Assembly (NCBI RefSeq): GCF_000270245.1
Contig: NC_015635.1
Span: forward strand, 2,790,001-2,854,000
DNA length: 64,000 nucleotides
Direction: 5' to 3'
DNA from: Microlunatus phosphovorus NM-1
Lineage (GTDB): Bacteria; Actinomycetota; Actinomycetes; Propionibacteriales; Propionibacteriaceae
This document shows, piece by piece, positions 36,065 to 45,229 of the stretch (position 1 is its first letter; each line of letters opens with the position of its first letter). The notes beneath the pieces were generated by a model. That model did not search any database. It was not told where the DNA came from and saw nothing but the letters and a program-made list of their open reading frames with translations. Made by a program: the position numbers and the translations under genes.

Positions 36065-37231
36065 TCACGAGTCCTCGCTCAGGTGGCTGATCAAGGCGAC
36101 GATGAAGCGCTCGCATTCTTCGATCTGAGCGAGTTCGACGTATTCGTCAGGGGCGTGCGCCTGGGCGATGTCGCCCGGCCCACACACCACGGTGTCCACC
36201 CCGATGGAGGCGAACTGCCCGGCCTCGGTGCCATAGGTGACCTTGTCGTCGCTCGCTTCCGCGCCAAGCCGGCCCGCGAGCGCCGCAGCCTCCGAGTCCG
36301 GGCCGTTCTCCAGACCGGGAACCGCCGCGGCGACGCTGACCTCGACCTTGGCCGAAGGTTGCTCGGCCTGCATCGCGACCTCGATCTCGGCTGCCTTCGC
36401 CCGGATCTGCGCGAGCACGTCCTTGGGGTCGACGGCCGCGATGGTCCGATAGTCCAGTTGCAGTTGGCACAGCGACGGCACAGTATTGCTGGCGATCCCA
36501 CCATGGATCACGTTCACGCCCGCGGTGGTGTACGGGACCAGGTAGCCCTCGTCATACGGGCCTTCGGCGCGCCATTGCTCGGCGAGGCCGTGCATGAAGG
36601 TGATCAGCGTGGCCGCATGGTGGATGGCGTTGCAGCCCTGCGGCGTCAGCGAGGAGTGCGCCGCCACGCCGTGGAAGGCGACGTCGATGACGTTCGACGA
36701 TTTGTGCGCGCGGATCACCCGCATGCTGGTCGGCTCACCGACGAAGCACAGCCGCGGCGCGATCCCGAGCTCGGTGATCTCGCGGACGATCGCATCACCG
36801 CCCAGACAGCCCAACTCCTCGTCGTAGGTCAAAGCGATATGGACCGGCTGGCTCAGCCGGGCGGCGACCAGCTGCGGGAGCTGATCGATCACCACGGCGA
36901 TGAAGGACTTCATGTCGGCGGTGCCGCGGCCGTAGAGCCGACCGTCGCGGATCTCGGGGACGAACGGGTCACTGGACCAGGGCTGACCGTCGACCGGTAC
37001 GACGTCGGTATGGCCGGAGAGCACCACCCCGCCGGTCCGGGTGCCGTCGGCGGCCGGGACCGTCGCGACCAGATTGGCCTTCTGCCCGTCCGGGGTGGGG
37101 AAGATCGAGGGCTCGATCCCATGGCGGCGCAGCTCGTCGGCCACAACCTCGATCAGCGTCAGATTCGAGTCCCGACTTGTCGTGTCAAGACAGACCAGAC
37201 GTTCGATCCAGGGCAACGATGCGGGAGTCAC
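36065..37231 (-). CDS. Acetylornithine deacetylase-like M20 peptidase
   Basis: A 388-residue M20 metallohydrolase closest in motifs to ArgE: zinc site GHTDVVPV, bridging aspartate in [10 protein letters not shown], catalytic Glu-Glu in [17 protein letters not shown] and the last zinc histidine in [12 protein letters not shown]. The lid domain (about 180-290) is present. ArgE removes the N-acetyl group from acetylornithine for arginine synthesis; no other arg genes are near, so the substrate is inferred only from motifs. GTG start at 37231 without a clear ribosome-binding site. Confidence 0.85.
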   Translation of the reverse strand: MTPASLPWIERLVCLDTTSRDSNLTLIEVVADELRRHGIEPSIFPTPDGQKANLVATVPAADGTRTGGVVLSGHTDVVPVDGQPWSSDPFVPEIRDGRLYGRGTADMKSFIAVVIDQLPQLVAARLSQPVHIALTYDEELGCLGGDAIVREITELGIAPRLCFVGEPTSMRVIRAHKSSNVIDVAFHGVAAHSSLTPQGCNAIHHAATLITFMHGLAEQWRAEGPYDEGYLVPYTTAGVNVIHGGIASNTVPSLCQLQLDYRTIAAVDPKDVLAQIRAKAAEIEVAMQAEQPSAKVEVSVAAAVPGLENGPDSEAAALAGRLGAEASDDKVTYGTEAGQFASIGVDTVVCGPGDIAQAHAPDEYVELAQIEECERFIVALISHLSEDS

Positions 37232-37295
37232 GGCTTATCTTGACACGCCGACAATGCCGCTCAGCGATGTGCGGACGACACGCCCAGCACCGTGG

Positions 37296-38684
37296 TCACC
37301 GGGTGCGGCGCAGATAGGCGGCGAACATCGCGTCTGTGCCATGCCGATGCGGCCACAGCTGCAGGAAGGGACCGGTGAAGGCGTCCTCACCGAGCTCGGG
37401 TAGCAAGGTCGCCGCCGGGATCACCTCGAGATCGGCGCGCTCGGCCATCACCTCGGCGACCACATCGGTGGTCTCTCGGCGGTGCGGCGAACAGGTCACG
37501 TACGCAACAGCTCCCCCAGGCGCCACGGAGTCCACCGCCGTTTGCAGCAGTCGGATCTGCAGCCGATGCAGTTCCTCGACATCGGCGGGTTGGCGGCGCC
37601 AGCGTGACTCCGGCCGCCGCCGAAGCGCCCCGAGACCACTGCACGGCACATCGGCCAGCACCCGGTCGAACGCTGCGGGCCGCCAGGCGGGGCGGATCCC
37701 GTCGGCCACCAGCACGGCCGGTGGACTCGGATAGGCGCGCATTCCCTGCGCTACCAGGCGGGCCCGATGGGGTGCGAGTTCGGCCGCCGCCAGCCGTGCC
37801 GGTTGCTCGCCCGCCAGGCCTGCGAGCAACGCGGCCTTGCCGCCGGGTCCGGCGCACAGATCCAGCCACCAGCCGGTCGGTGCCGTGGTCAGTGGTGCTC
37901 TCGCCAACCCCCAGGCGGCCAGCTGCGAGCCTTCGTCCTGGACACCTGCGGTGCCGTCTCGGACCTGGCTGAGCTCCGCCGGGTTGCCGGACCAACGAGC
38001 CGCGTACGGACTCCAGCGGCCCGGTTCGGCACCCACATCGATCAGTTCCCCGACGCTCGCCAGACCCGGCCGGACCACCAGGGTCACCGGCGCGGAGATG
38101 TTGTTGGCCTGCAACGCCGGCTCCAACTCGTCGGCGGGCAGCAGGTCGGCATAGGCGGCCACGATCCACGGTGGGTGGGCCGTGCGCAGGGCAAGCGCGT
38201 CGGGCTCCTCGAGGCCGGCGGCCAGCGCGGAGAGCCATTGGTGGTAGCTCTGGCCGGCGATCTTGCGCAGCACCGCATTGACCAGGCCGGTGACCCGTTC
38301 ACCGACGGTCGCGGCCGCCAACTCGACCGTGGCGGCCACCGCCGCGTGCGACGGAACTCGCATGTTCAGCAGCTGATGGGTGCCCAGCCGCAGCAGGTCG
38401 CGGACCGCAGGCTGCAGTGTGCCGAGCGGCCGGGCAGCCGCCGCCTCGATGATCGTGTCGTACGTTCTCTCCAGTCGGCAGGCACCGGCCAGCAACTCGG
38501 TGGCGAAGGCCGCGTCCCGACCGATGAGCTGGCGTTGGGCGAGCAGCGGCGGGAGGACCAGGTTGGCGTACGCATCCTCGCCATGCACCTTGCGCAGCGC
38601 GTCGAAAGCCGCGCGCCGGGCCGGGTCGGGGCTACGACGGGACCTGGACCGGGGGCGCGGTCGGGGATGTCGGCGGTCGGGCAC
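37296..38684 (-). CDS. rsmB: 16S rRNA (cytosine(967)-C5)-methyltransferase
   Basis: A 462-residue RsmB/Fmu-type enzyme. An N-terminal NusB-like helical domain (about 20-150, RRAAFDALRKVHGEDAYANLVLPPLL) precedes the SAM domain with DLCAGPGGKAALLAGL, DVPCSGLGALRRRPESRW and TCSPHRRETTDVV; the cysteine in TCSP is the catalytic nucleophile. The first 20 residues are Arg/Pro rich. GTG 38684 lies 3 bp from the fmt stop, so fmt and rsmB are coupled. Confidence 0.94.
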   Translation of the reverse strand: MPDRRHPRPRPRSRSRRSPDPARRAAFDALRKVHGEDAYANLVLPPLLAQRQLIGRDAAFATELLAGACRLERTYDTIIEAAAARPLGTLQPAVRDLLRLGTHQLLNMRVPSHAAVAATVELAAATVGERVTGLVNAVLRKIAGQSYHQWLSALAAGLEEPDALALRTAHPPWIVAAYADLLPADELEPALQANNISAPVTLVVRPGLASVGELIDVGAEPGRWSPYAARWSGNPAELSQVRDGTAGVQDEGSQLAAWGLARAPLTTAPTGWWLDLCAGPGGKAALLAGLAGEQPARLAAAELAPHRARLVAQGMRAYPSPPAVLVADGIRPAWRPAAFDRVLADVPCSGLGALRRRPESRWRRQPADVEELHRLQIRLLQTAVDSVAPGGAVAYVTCSPHRRETTDVVAEVMAERADLEVIPAATLLPELGEDAFTGPFLQLWPHRHGTDAMFAAYLRRTR

Positions 38685-38687
38685 TGC

Positions 38688-39617
38688 TCAGCCGCCGAGT
38701 GCTTCGCCGGGCACGAAGGCCACGCCGCGGGCCCAGTCGGCGGCATTCATCGGCTTCTTGCCGGGCGGCTGAACCTCGCCGAGCAGCAGCCCGGTGCCGT
38801 CGGCGGCAGTCACCGTGACCGACCGCTTGGTGATCGTCAGTTCCCCCGGCGCGCCACGCTGACCGTCGATCGGCGTGCCGGAGTTGATCTTCAACCGATC
38901 CCCGCGGAAGGTGGTCCAGGCGCCAGGCGCGGGCGTGCAGCCCCGTACGACACGATCGATCTCCGCCGCGGACCGGCTCCAGTGAATCCGCGCATCATCG
39001 ACAGTGATCTTGGGCGCGAGGGTGATGCCCTCGGTCGGCTGCTCGACGGCGGTCAGAGTGTGGTCGGCGATTCCGTCGAGAGTGCGCACCAGCAGATCGG
39101 CACCGCTGACCGACAGCCGGGCCAGCAACTCTCCGGAGGTGTCTGTCGGCGCGATCGGCTCGGTCATCTGCAGGAAGGTCGGCCCGGCGTCCAGGGCGGC
39201 GACGATCCGGAAGGTGGTCGCGCCGGTCACCTCGTTCCCCGCCAGCACGGCATGCTGGACCGGCGCCGCTCCGCGCCACGCCGGAAGCAGCGAGAAGTGC
39301 AGGTTCACGAAGCCGTACGGCACCAGGTCCAGCAGGCTCTGCGGCAGCAGCGCTCCGTACGCCACCACCGGGCAGCAGTCCGGTGCGATCTCCCGGAATC
39401 GCGCCAGAAAGTCCGGGTCGCTTGGCTTGACCGGCTTGAGAGTCTCGATGCCCAGCTCCGCGGCCCGCGCCGCGACCGGGCTCGGCGCCAGCTGCTTGCC
39501 TCGACCGCTGGGCGCATCCGGCCGAGTCAGGACAGCCACCACCTCGTGGTCGGACGCCAGCAATGCCTCCAAGCTCGGCAGGGCTACCTCGGGGGTACCG
39601 GCGAAGACGATGCGCAC
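38688..39617 (-). CDS. fmt: Methionyl-tRNA formyltransferase
   Basis: A 309-residue enzyme formylating initiator Met-tRNA. N-terminal domain: [19 protein letters not shown], then [25 protein letters not shown] with the catalytic Asn and His, and DAGPTFLQ with the Asp; C-terminal OB-like domain from about 205. GTG 39617 is preceded by TACACT and seven bases, indicating a separate leaderless promoter in the 47-bp gap after priA. Confidence 0.96.
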   Translation of the reverse strand: MRIVFAGTPEVALPSLEALLASDHEVVAVLTRPDAPSGRGKQLAPSPVAARAAELGIETLKPVKPSDPDFLARFREIAPDCCPVVAYGALLPQSLLDLVPYGFVNLHFSLLPAWRGAAPVQHAVLAGNEVTGATTFRIVAALDAGPTFLQMTEPIAPTDTSGELLARLSVSGADLLVRTLDGIADHTLTAVEQPTEGITLAPKITVDDARIHWSRSAAEIDRVVRGCTPAPGAWTTFRGDRLKINSGTPIDGQRGAPGELTITKRSVTVTAADGTGLLLGEVQPPGKKPMNAADWARGVAFVPGEALGG

Positions 39618-39624
39618 CGGCCGG

Positions 39625-39630
39625 AGTGTA
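39625..39630 (-). promoter_or_regulatory. -10 element for leaderless fmt-rsmB mRNA
   Basis: Minus-strand TACACT, 7 bases before the fmt GTG. Confidence 0.45.
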
Positions 39631-39664
39631 GTCGCGAGCCGGCTGAGCAGCTGCCGTTCGGTCC

Positions 39665-41686
39665 CTACAACGCCGTCGGGTCGACCCGGATCCGCAAGGC
39701 GCCCTCGCTCTTGCGCGCGCTGCGCACTCCGCTGGCCTGTTTGACGGCGGTCACCAAGGCGGCTCCGGTCCGCAGCGGCGTACGCAGGGTCAGCCGCTCG
39801 ATCGGCTCATCTGCCTCGGCTCCGTTCCGCCCTCCGGCGCCGCCCGAAACATTGACCGGAACCGGCCCGAGGACCTCGTACGGCTCCGGCGGACGCAGCA
39901 GGTCCAGCATCTCGGTGAGCGGAGCCGTCGCGCCCTCGACGGTGACCACCTTCGCGGCCGGCGGAAAATGAGCCTCGGCCCGCTCCGCCAGCTCGCGGGC
40001 GGCGAATCCGCCTGGATCGAGTCGGACCAACGCCTGTAGCGCCCGGGCCGAGCTGTCGCCCGCCGCGATCACAGACCCTCCGTCCACGCCGGGACGTACC
40101 AGTGCCACTACGGCGAGCCAGCGCCGCAATGCCTCCTCCGACGCCCGTAGATCTGCCCGCAGCAAGAGCAGCGCCGTGTCCAACAGCACCGCCCCGGCAT
40201 ATCCGCCTTCCGCTCTCGGCTCGGCACCGGGTGTGGCCACCACCAGCGCTGGGGTCCCAGGCACATCGGCAAGCACATGTTGCCCGCTCGACTGTCGGAT
40301 CACCGTGTTGGGGAAGGCCCGGCCGAGCTCTTCAGCCGTGCGTTCCGAGCCGACCACGGGCGCGCGCAGCGATCGGCTGCCGCAGATCGTGCACTCCCAA
40401 TCAGGGTGCAGCAGCCCGCACCACGAGCAGGCGAGATCACCTCCGTGCTGGTGCCCTGACGGACCCTGAAGCCACAGCGGACCGTGGCAGCGGCCACAGC
40501 GAGCAGGCTCGCGACACTCCTGACAGACCAGCGCCACCAGGTATCCCGCCCGTGGCACCTGCACCAGCACAGGCCCCTGCGGCAGAGTCCCCCGGATCAG
40601 CTCGAACACCTCGTGCGGCAGCCTGGCGCTCCGGGCCGCGGGATCACGAGCCAGTGCTCGATCGGTGTCGACCGCCACTCGGACTCGCGGCGCGGTATGT
40701 CGGGTCTGCGTCCGATCGGCACCGAGGACCCGCAGCCAGCCCTGCTGGGCCCACTGCTCGGTCTCGCAGCTGCGGGCATAGCCCGCGAACAGGACGGCGC
40801 TGCGCTGCTGGGCAGCACGCAATGCCAACACGGTCCGGGTATGCGGATAGGGCGCTCGCGGCTCCGCCAGCAGATCGTCGCCGTCGTCCCACAGCGCCAC
40901 CAGCCCCAGATCGCGCACCGGTGCGTACGCCGCAGCCCGGTTCCCGATCACCACCCGTACGTCCCCGCGCAGCGCCGCAAGGAACGCTCGATAGCGGGCG
41001 GCTGGACCGGCTTCGGAGGTCAGCACCACGAACCCCGTTCGGCCCAGCCAGCGGGTGCACGCGGCCCGCAGCCGGGTGAGGTCGCGCTGATCCGGCACCA
41101 CGAGCACCGCACTTCGTCCGCCATCGGCCACCGCCCGGGCCGCGGCTGCGAACCCGTCAGCCCAATCCCCGCTGTGGTCAGCGGCTGGAATCACCTGCCA
41201 GTACGCCCGTGGCCGGCTCCCGGTCCGCAGCACAGCCAGCAACTCGAGCCCCGTCGGATAGCACCGCAAGGCGCTGGCCATCTCCTCGCTCAGCTCCGGC
41301 AACGGAGGCCTGACGACCGGGTCCGCCTTCTCCGTTGCCGCGTGCCGGGGCGGCACCGCCAACCGCACGACGTCGGCGAAGCAGCCGGCATAGTGATCGG
41401 CCACGGTGCGGATCAGCGCCGCGATCTCCGGGGTCAGCACCGGCTCGGGCGAGATCACCTTGGAGATCGGGCTCAGCTCGCGGTCACTGTCGCTGCTTGC
41501 CAGCCGCTCCAGCACGAACCCGTCTCGTAGTCGGCCAGCGAACCGCACCCGCACCCGGGCTCCGGGCACGGCCACGTCGTCGTCGGCCGGCGCCACCCGA
41601 TAGTCGAACGGCCGATCCAGGTGCGCCAAGGACACGTCGACAGCGACCCGCGCCACAGGGAGGGTCGGAGTCGAGGTCTCGGGCAC
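39665..41686 (-). CDS. priA: Primosomal protein N' (PriA), actinobacterial degenerate type
   Basis: A 673-residue PriA. The N-terminal DNA-binding domain ([23 protein letters not shown]...[12 protein letters not shown]) and the zinc-binding cysteines ([34 protein letters not shown]) are intact. The helicase motor is degenerate: no Walker A lysine where expected ([11 protein letters not shown]) and the DEAH box is replaced by LWDDGDD. Loss of the ATPase motifs is known for actinobacterial PriA, which probably acts as a replication-restart loader without helicase activity. GTG 41686 begins at the conserved domain. Confidence 0.92.
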   Translation of the reverse strand: MPETSTPTLPVARVAVDVSLAHLDRPFDYRVAPADDDVAVPGARVRVRFAGRLRDGFVLERLASSDSDRELSPISKVISPEPVLTPEIAALIRTVADHYAGCFADVVRLAVPPRHAATEKADPVVRPPLPELSEEMASALRCYPTGLELLAVLRTGSRPRAYWQVIPAADHSGDWADGFAAAARAVADGGRSAVLVVPDQRDLTRLRAACTRWLGRTGFVVLTSEAGPAARYRAFLAALRGDVRVVIGNRAAAYAPVRDLGLVALWDDGDDLLAEPRAPYPHTRTVLALRAAQQRSAVLFAGYARSCETEQWAQQGWLRVLGADRTQTRHTAPRVRVAVDTDRALARDPAARSARLPHEVFELIRGTLPQGPVLVQVPRAGYLVALVCQECREPARCGRCHGPLWLQGPSGHQHGGDLACSWCGLLHPDWECTICGSRSLRAPVVGSERTAEELGRAFPNTVIRQSSGQHVLADVPGTPALVVATPGAEPRAEGGYAGAVLLDTALLLLRADLRASEEALRRWLAVVALVRPGVDGGSVIAAGDSSARALQALVRLDPGGFAARELAERAEAHFPPAAKVVTVEGATAPLTEMLDLLRPPEPYEVLGPVPVNVSGGAGGRNGAEADEPIERLTLRTPLRTGAALVTAVKQASGVRSARKSEGALRIRVDPTAL

Positions 41687-41716
41687 CTGCCGATGATCGC
41701 AGCCGGCGCCGACAAT

Positions 41717-41794
41717 CCCCACTTCGCACCAACTGGTGCTACTGCGCACCAGGTGGGCGGGGTGCGAAGTTGCATCAGCTGGTGCGCAGTGGGG
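41717..41794 (+). repeat. 78-bp palindromic element, copy A
   Basis: Two 34-bp arms (41717-41750 and 41761-41794) pair at 28 of 34 positions around the loop AGGTGGGCGG. Each arm itself contains CGCACCA twice. The same element occurs in inverted orientation at 42244-42325. Confidence 0.85.
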
Positions 41795-41880
41795 ATTGGG
41801 GTGGTGTGACCTGCGGTCGCCGGTCCGGCTGGCGCCGCCGGGTCAGAGATGTACGCGGCTCTGACGGGATGCTGAGTCGG

Positions 41881-42075
41881 TTTGCGCCGCGGGGCCACCG
41901 ACGACCACCAGTTGCGCGTGCACGGCGTACGTTTCGCGCCGCCGGGCCACGGACGGTCGCTGAGCGGGCGTGTGCGGCGTACGTTTCGCGCCGCCGGGCC
42001 ACAAACGGCCGTCGACCAGGCGCGCACGGCGTACCTCTCGCGTCGCGGGACCACAGATCAGCGCCGGGAGCGGCG
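41881..42075 (+). repeat. 52-bp tandem repeat array, about 3.7 copies
   Basis: Units start at 41881 (51 bp), 41932, 41984 and 42036 (partial). The most constant core is GGCGTACGTTTCGCGCCGCC followed by GGGCCAC. A period of 52 is not a multiple of three, so the array is not a coding repeat; frames through it give unrelated Arg/Ala-rich strings. Confidence 0.8.
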
Positions 42076-42106
42076 ACTTCTGGCTCTGTCCGGTGGGATC
42101 GCTGAT

Positions 42107-42163
42107 CGAGAAGGAGGCAAGGCACCTGTTCACGGCCGAATCAGGTGCCAAACCTCCTTCTCG
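42107..42163. other. 57-nt strong stem-loop
   Basis: CGAGAAGGAGG (42107-42117) pairs perfectly with CCTCCTTCTCG (42153-42163); inside, after a 3x3 internal loop, GGCACCTG (42121-42128) pairs with CAGGTGCC (42142-42149), leaving a 13-base loop. Nineteen base pairs in all. Not a normal terminator (no U-tract) and no gene starts within 250 bp. Confidence 0.75.
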
Positions 42164-42243
42164 CGAGGACCTGCGTGCGCCGAGCGGGCAGGCCGAACGG
42201 GACTTGCCTGCACCCGCCTCCACCAACGACCGCCGAGATCCCG

Positions 42244-42325
42244 CATCGACTCCGCACCAATCTGGTGCTACTCCGCACCCCGCCCGCCTGGTGCGCAGTA
42301 GCACCTGTTGGTGCGAAGTCGGATG
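42244..42325 (-). repeat. Palindromic element, copy B (inverted)
   Basis: Arms 42244-42279 and 42290-42325 pair with few mismatches around CCGCCCGCCT, the complement of the copy A loop with one change. Read on the minus strand it matches copy A over almost its whole length. Behind it lie TGAGAGGGCGCGCTG twice in tandem (42324-42353) and a second GTGCGAAGTCGG-containing 28-bp direct repeat (42311-42338 and 42370-42397). Confidence 0.8.
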
Positions 42326-42419
42326 AGAGGGCGCGCTGTGAGAGGGCGCGCTGTGACTCACACCGAAATGTGCGAAGTCGGGATGAGAGGGGCGCTGAGG
42401 ATGTGATGCGATAGCGGGC

Positions 42420-43667
42420 GTGTCGAAAGCGACGGATGGTGCGGAGGCGTACGAGCATGCCGAAGCCGGTGAGGACCGCCTGCTGCTCATCACATTGGCA
42501 GCTGCGATGGTGTCAACCGGGCAACCGACGTACGAGGTGGAGGAAGATCTCATGGCCGTCGGCCGACATCTCGGGTATCCCCAGGTGCAGCCGGCGGTGG
42601 CGCCGACCGGCATCACCTTGGCGCTCGGCCCCGGGAGATCCGCCACGGTCGAGACCGTGAGCGGTCCGCTACGGCTCGATCAGTCGGCGGAGGCCCGCTG
42701 GATCCGGCAGCAACTGCTCAACGACGAGATCGACCGCGGCCAAGCGCTGAGCCGCCTCGGCGCGCTGCGGGGCCGCCCCGAGCGATATCCGAACTGGCTA
42801 TCAGCCCCGGCCTGGGTGGTCGCCTCGATCGGGATCGGTCTCATCCTGCAACCTGGGGTGGCCAACATCATCGTGACCGCCATCGGGTCACTGGTCGTTC
42901 TCGGCCTCAGTAGGCTGAGCGGTCGCAGCCGCGCCCTCGCGACGCTGCTGCCGAGCGTCGCAGCCTTCGCCGTCGGCTGTCTGGTCTTCGGCGCGGCATC
43001 CGCCGGGCTGCTGGAGGGAGCACTTCGTACGCTGCTGCCACCGCTGGCCATCCTGCTGCCCGGCGCGACCCTGGTGACCGGACTGTCCGAGATCGCCGCC
43101 GGCGCGATGGTGGCCGGCGTGTCTCGGGTCGGTCACGGTGTGGTCCAGTTGTTGCTCTTCGCCCTGGGCATCCTGGCGGCGGCCGCTGCCTGGCAGGCGC
43201 CAGAGTCGGCGCTGAGCAACATCAGGGTGGATGAGCTCGGCTGGTGGGCGACGCCGCTGGGGCTGCTGTTGGTCTGTGTCGGAGTGTGCCTGACCGAAAG
43301 CGTCCGGATGGCATATGTGCCCTGGGTGCTGCTGGTGGTGGTCACCGCCTTCGGTGCCCAGCTGCTCGGCCAGCAGGTCTCCGGAGCGGCCCTCGGCGGC
43401 TTCCTCGGCGGCCTGGCAGCCAGCTTTGCGGCCACTGTCGTCGAGTTGCTGCGCCCGCAGCTGCCGCGGCTGGTGCTCTTCCTGCCGGCGTTCTGGATGC
43501 TGGTGCCCGGCAGCCTCGGTCTGCTCTCGGTGACCGAGCTGGCCTTCGGCCCGACCGGCTCGCCATCGGCCGGCTTCGGGGTCGTCGAACTGGTCGCAGC
43601 GATCGCCCTCGGCCTGCTGGTCGGCTCGGTGCTCGCCCGATCGCTGCGTACCGCGATCCACCGCTGA
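42420..43667 (+). CDS. Threonine/serine exporter family protein (ThrE-like), copy 1
   Basis: A 415-residue member of the ThrE family, exporters of threonine and serine driven by proton motive force. The N-terminal soluble half (about 20-125, DUF1212: LITLAAAMVSTGQPTYEVEEDLMAVGRHLG) is followed by ten predicted helices in two groups (from about 130), with LPGATLVTGLSEIAAGAMVAG and PAFWMLVPGSLGLLSV. GTG 42420 has no clear ribosome-binding site. A second paralogue follows 92 bp later. Confidence 0.88.
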   Translation: MSKATDGAEAYEHAEAGEDRLLLITLAAAMVSTGQPTYEVEEDLMAVGRHLGYPQVQPAVAPTGITLALGPGRSATVETVSGPLRLDQSAEARWIRQQLLNDEIDRGQALSRLGALRGRPERYPNWLSAPAWVVASIGIGLILQPGVANIIVTAIGSLVVLGLSRLSGRSRALATLLPSVAAFAVGCLVFGAASAGLLEGALRTLLPPLAILLPGATLVTGLSEIAAGAMVAGVSRVGHGVVQLLLFALGILAAAAAWQAPESALSNIRVDELGWWATPLGLLLVCVGVCLTESVRMAYVPWVLLVVVTAFGAQLLGQQVSGAALGGFLGGLAASFAATVVELLRPQLPRLVLFLPAFWMLVPGSLGLLSVTELAFGPTGSPSAGFGVVELVAAIALGLLVGSVLARSLRTAIHR

Positions 43668-43705
43668 TCCGAGGGCCCAGATCCACCGCTGATCCGAGGA
43701 CCCAG
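43656..43705 (+). repeat. 25-bp tandem duplication over the stop codon of thrE copy 1
   Basis: 43656-43680 and 43681-43705 are identical at 24 of 25 positions; both contain CACCGCTGA, the last codons and stop of the gene. Confidence 0.85.
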
Positions 43706-43747
43706 AGCGACCAGGTGCGGTAGCTGTTCTGTGTCAGTGTCAGGCCG

Positions 43748-43753
43748 TAGCCT
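43748..43753 (+). promoter_or_regulatory. -10 element for leaderless thrE copy 2
   Basis: TAGCCT, 6 bases before the GTG at 43760. Confidence 0.4.
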
Positions 43754-43759
43754 CGTCTG

Positions 43760-45211
43760 GTGAGCAAGTCTTCACCCGATCCCGACGGCCTGATTCTGCC
43801 GGTCAAAGCCCTGCGCGACCTCGCTGCCTCCGCGGTGCGGAACACCGATCCGGAGACCCTGACATTTGCGCTGCCCGGGCAGGACGATCAGGTCAGCCAG
43901 CGGCACGCTCGGACGGCGATCGACCTCGCTCTTCGAGTCGGCGAGGCACTGCTGGTCATGGGCGCGTCCGCCGCGGATGTGACCGCGTCCACGCTGCGGC
44001 TGCTGACCGCCTACGGAGTGACCTCGGCTCACGTCGACATCACCTTCACCTCGATCACGGTCTCGGTGCACCGGGGTCTCAACGAGGACCCGTTGACCGT
44101 CCTGCGCGTCATCCGGCAGCGCGGCATGGATCATTCGCGGCTGCAGAATGTCCAGCAGCTGGTGGACCGAGTCACCCGAGCGCCCGCCGAGAGGCGGCCA
44201 TCAGTCGATCAGGCCCGCGAGGAGCTGGTCGGGGTGCTGCGCGCGCCTCAGCCCTATCACGATTGGGTCGGAGTAATGGGTGGCTCGTTGCTGGCTGTCG
44301 GCATCGTCATCTCCCTCGGCGGCAGTCTGGCGACCATGGTGCTGGCCGCCATCTCGGCGGCCGTGGTCGCCGGAGCCGCGGGAGCTCTCGGCAGAGCAGG
44401 CTTTCCCACGTTCTTCGTCCAGGTGATCAGCGCAGCCATCCCCACCTTGCTCGCTCTCGGGGTCGCCTGGCTTCAGTCCCAGGGGATGGCCGACTGGGTT
44501 GACACACCCTCGCTCGTCGTCGTTTCGGGGATCGTGGTGCTGCTGGCGGGAATGACCGTCGTCGGCGCCGCCCAAGACGCTTTGGACGGCTATTACGTCA
44601 CTGCCTCAGCACGAGGACTGGAGGTCGTCGTGGTCACCATGGGGATCGCCGTCGGCATCGGCCTGATCCTCACCGTCGCTTCGCTGGCAGGGCTTCCGCT
44701 GACCATTTCGACCCAGGTCACGACATTCACCGCGGTCGGCTTCAGTGCACTCGCCGCGCTGCTTGCCGGTGTGGGCTTCTCACTCTCGGCCCGTGCCAGC
44801 CCCAGGACTGTGCTGGTGGCAGCTGTCGTCACTCCCGTTGTCTACCTGGCATATCTGCCGATCATGCTGCTCGAGTTGCCGGTCGGCTTCGCTGTTGCCG
44901 GCCCGGCCGTCCTTGCCGGGGTGCTCGGCTACGTCGCGCAGCGGCTGCTTCGAGTCCCGGAACAAGCCGTGACGACAGCAGCGATCGTGATGCTGCTGCC
45001 CGGCCTGGCGGTCTTCCGCGGTGTCGACTCGTTGATCTCTCTCGGTGTCGGAGGCACTGGTCTGGCCGACCTGCTGAGTGCGGTGGGCACCGGTCTGGGC
45101 TTGGCGGCCGGAGCGTCCGTCGGGGGTTTCGTCGCCCGGAAGGTAGCCGGTCTCGACCGGGTGTCTCGCCGGGTGTTCCAGGGTCGGCAGCGCACCGACC
45201 GCGTCGAATAG
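43760..45211 (+). CDS. Threonine/serine exporter family protein (ThrE-like), copy 2
   Basis: A 483-residue ThrE-type exporter, longer than copy 1 by an N-terminal ~60 residues. DUF1212 part: RTAIDLALRVGEALLVMGASAADVTASTLRLLTAYGVTSAHVDITFTSITVSVHRG with the conserved polar motifs, then ten helices, including LPGLAVFRGVDSLISLGVGGTGLADLL. This is the more canonical copy. The GTG is placed for a leaderless transcript. The pair could form separate exporters or have diverged for different amino acids. Confidence 0.9.
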   Translation: MSKSSPDPDGLILPVKALRDLAASAVRNTDPETLTFALPGQDDQVSQRHARTAIDLALRVGEALLVMGASAADVTASTLRLLTAYGVTSAHVDITFTSITVSVHRGLNEDPLTVLRVIRQRGMDHSRLQNVQQLVDRVTRAPAERRPSVDQAREELVGVLRAPQPYHDWVGVMGGSLLAVGIVISLGGSLATMVLAAISAAVVAGAAGALGRAGFPTFFVQVISAAIPTLLALGVAWLQSQGMADWVDTPSLVVVSGIVVLLAGMTVVGAAQDALDGYYVTASARGLEVVVVTMGIAVGIGLILTVASLAGLPLTISTQVTTFTAVGFSALAALLAGVGFSLSARASPRTVLVAAVVTPVVYLAYLPIMLLELPVGFAVAGPAVLAGVLGYVAQRLLRVPEQAVTTAAIVMLLPGLAVFRGVDSLISLGVGGTGLADLLSAVGTGLGLAAGASVGGFVARKVAGLDRVSRRVFQGRQRTDRVE

Positions 45212-45229
45212 TGATTGCGGCCGATTTGC

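Noticed and set aside
41881-42075. Possible CRISPR array
   Set aside because: Units follow each other directly with no constant repeat separated by unique spacers; no cas genes.
41843-42646. Minus-strand frame of 267 codons across the priA-thrE island
   Set aside because: Passes through 52-bp repeats in changing frames, overlaps the start of thrE copy 1, and has no recognisable domain.
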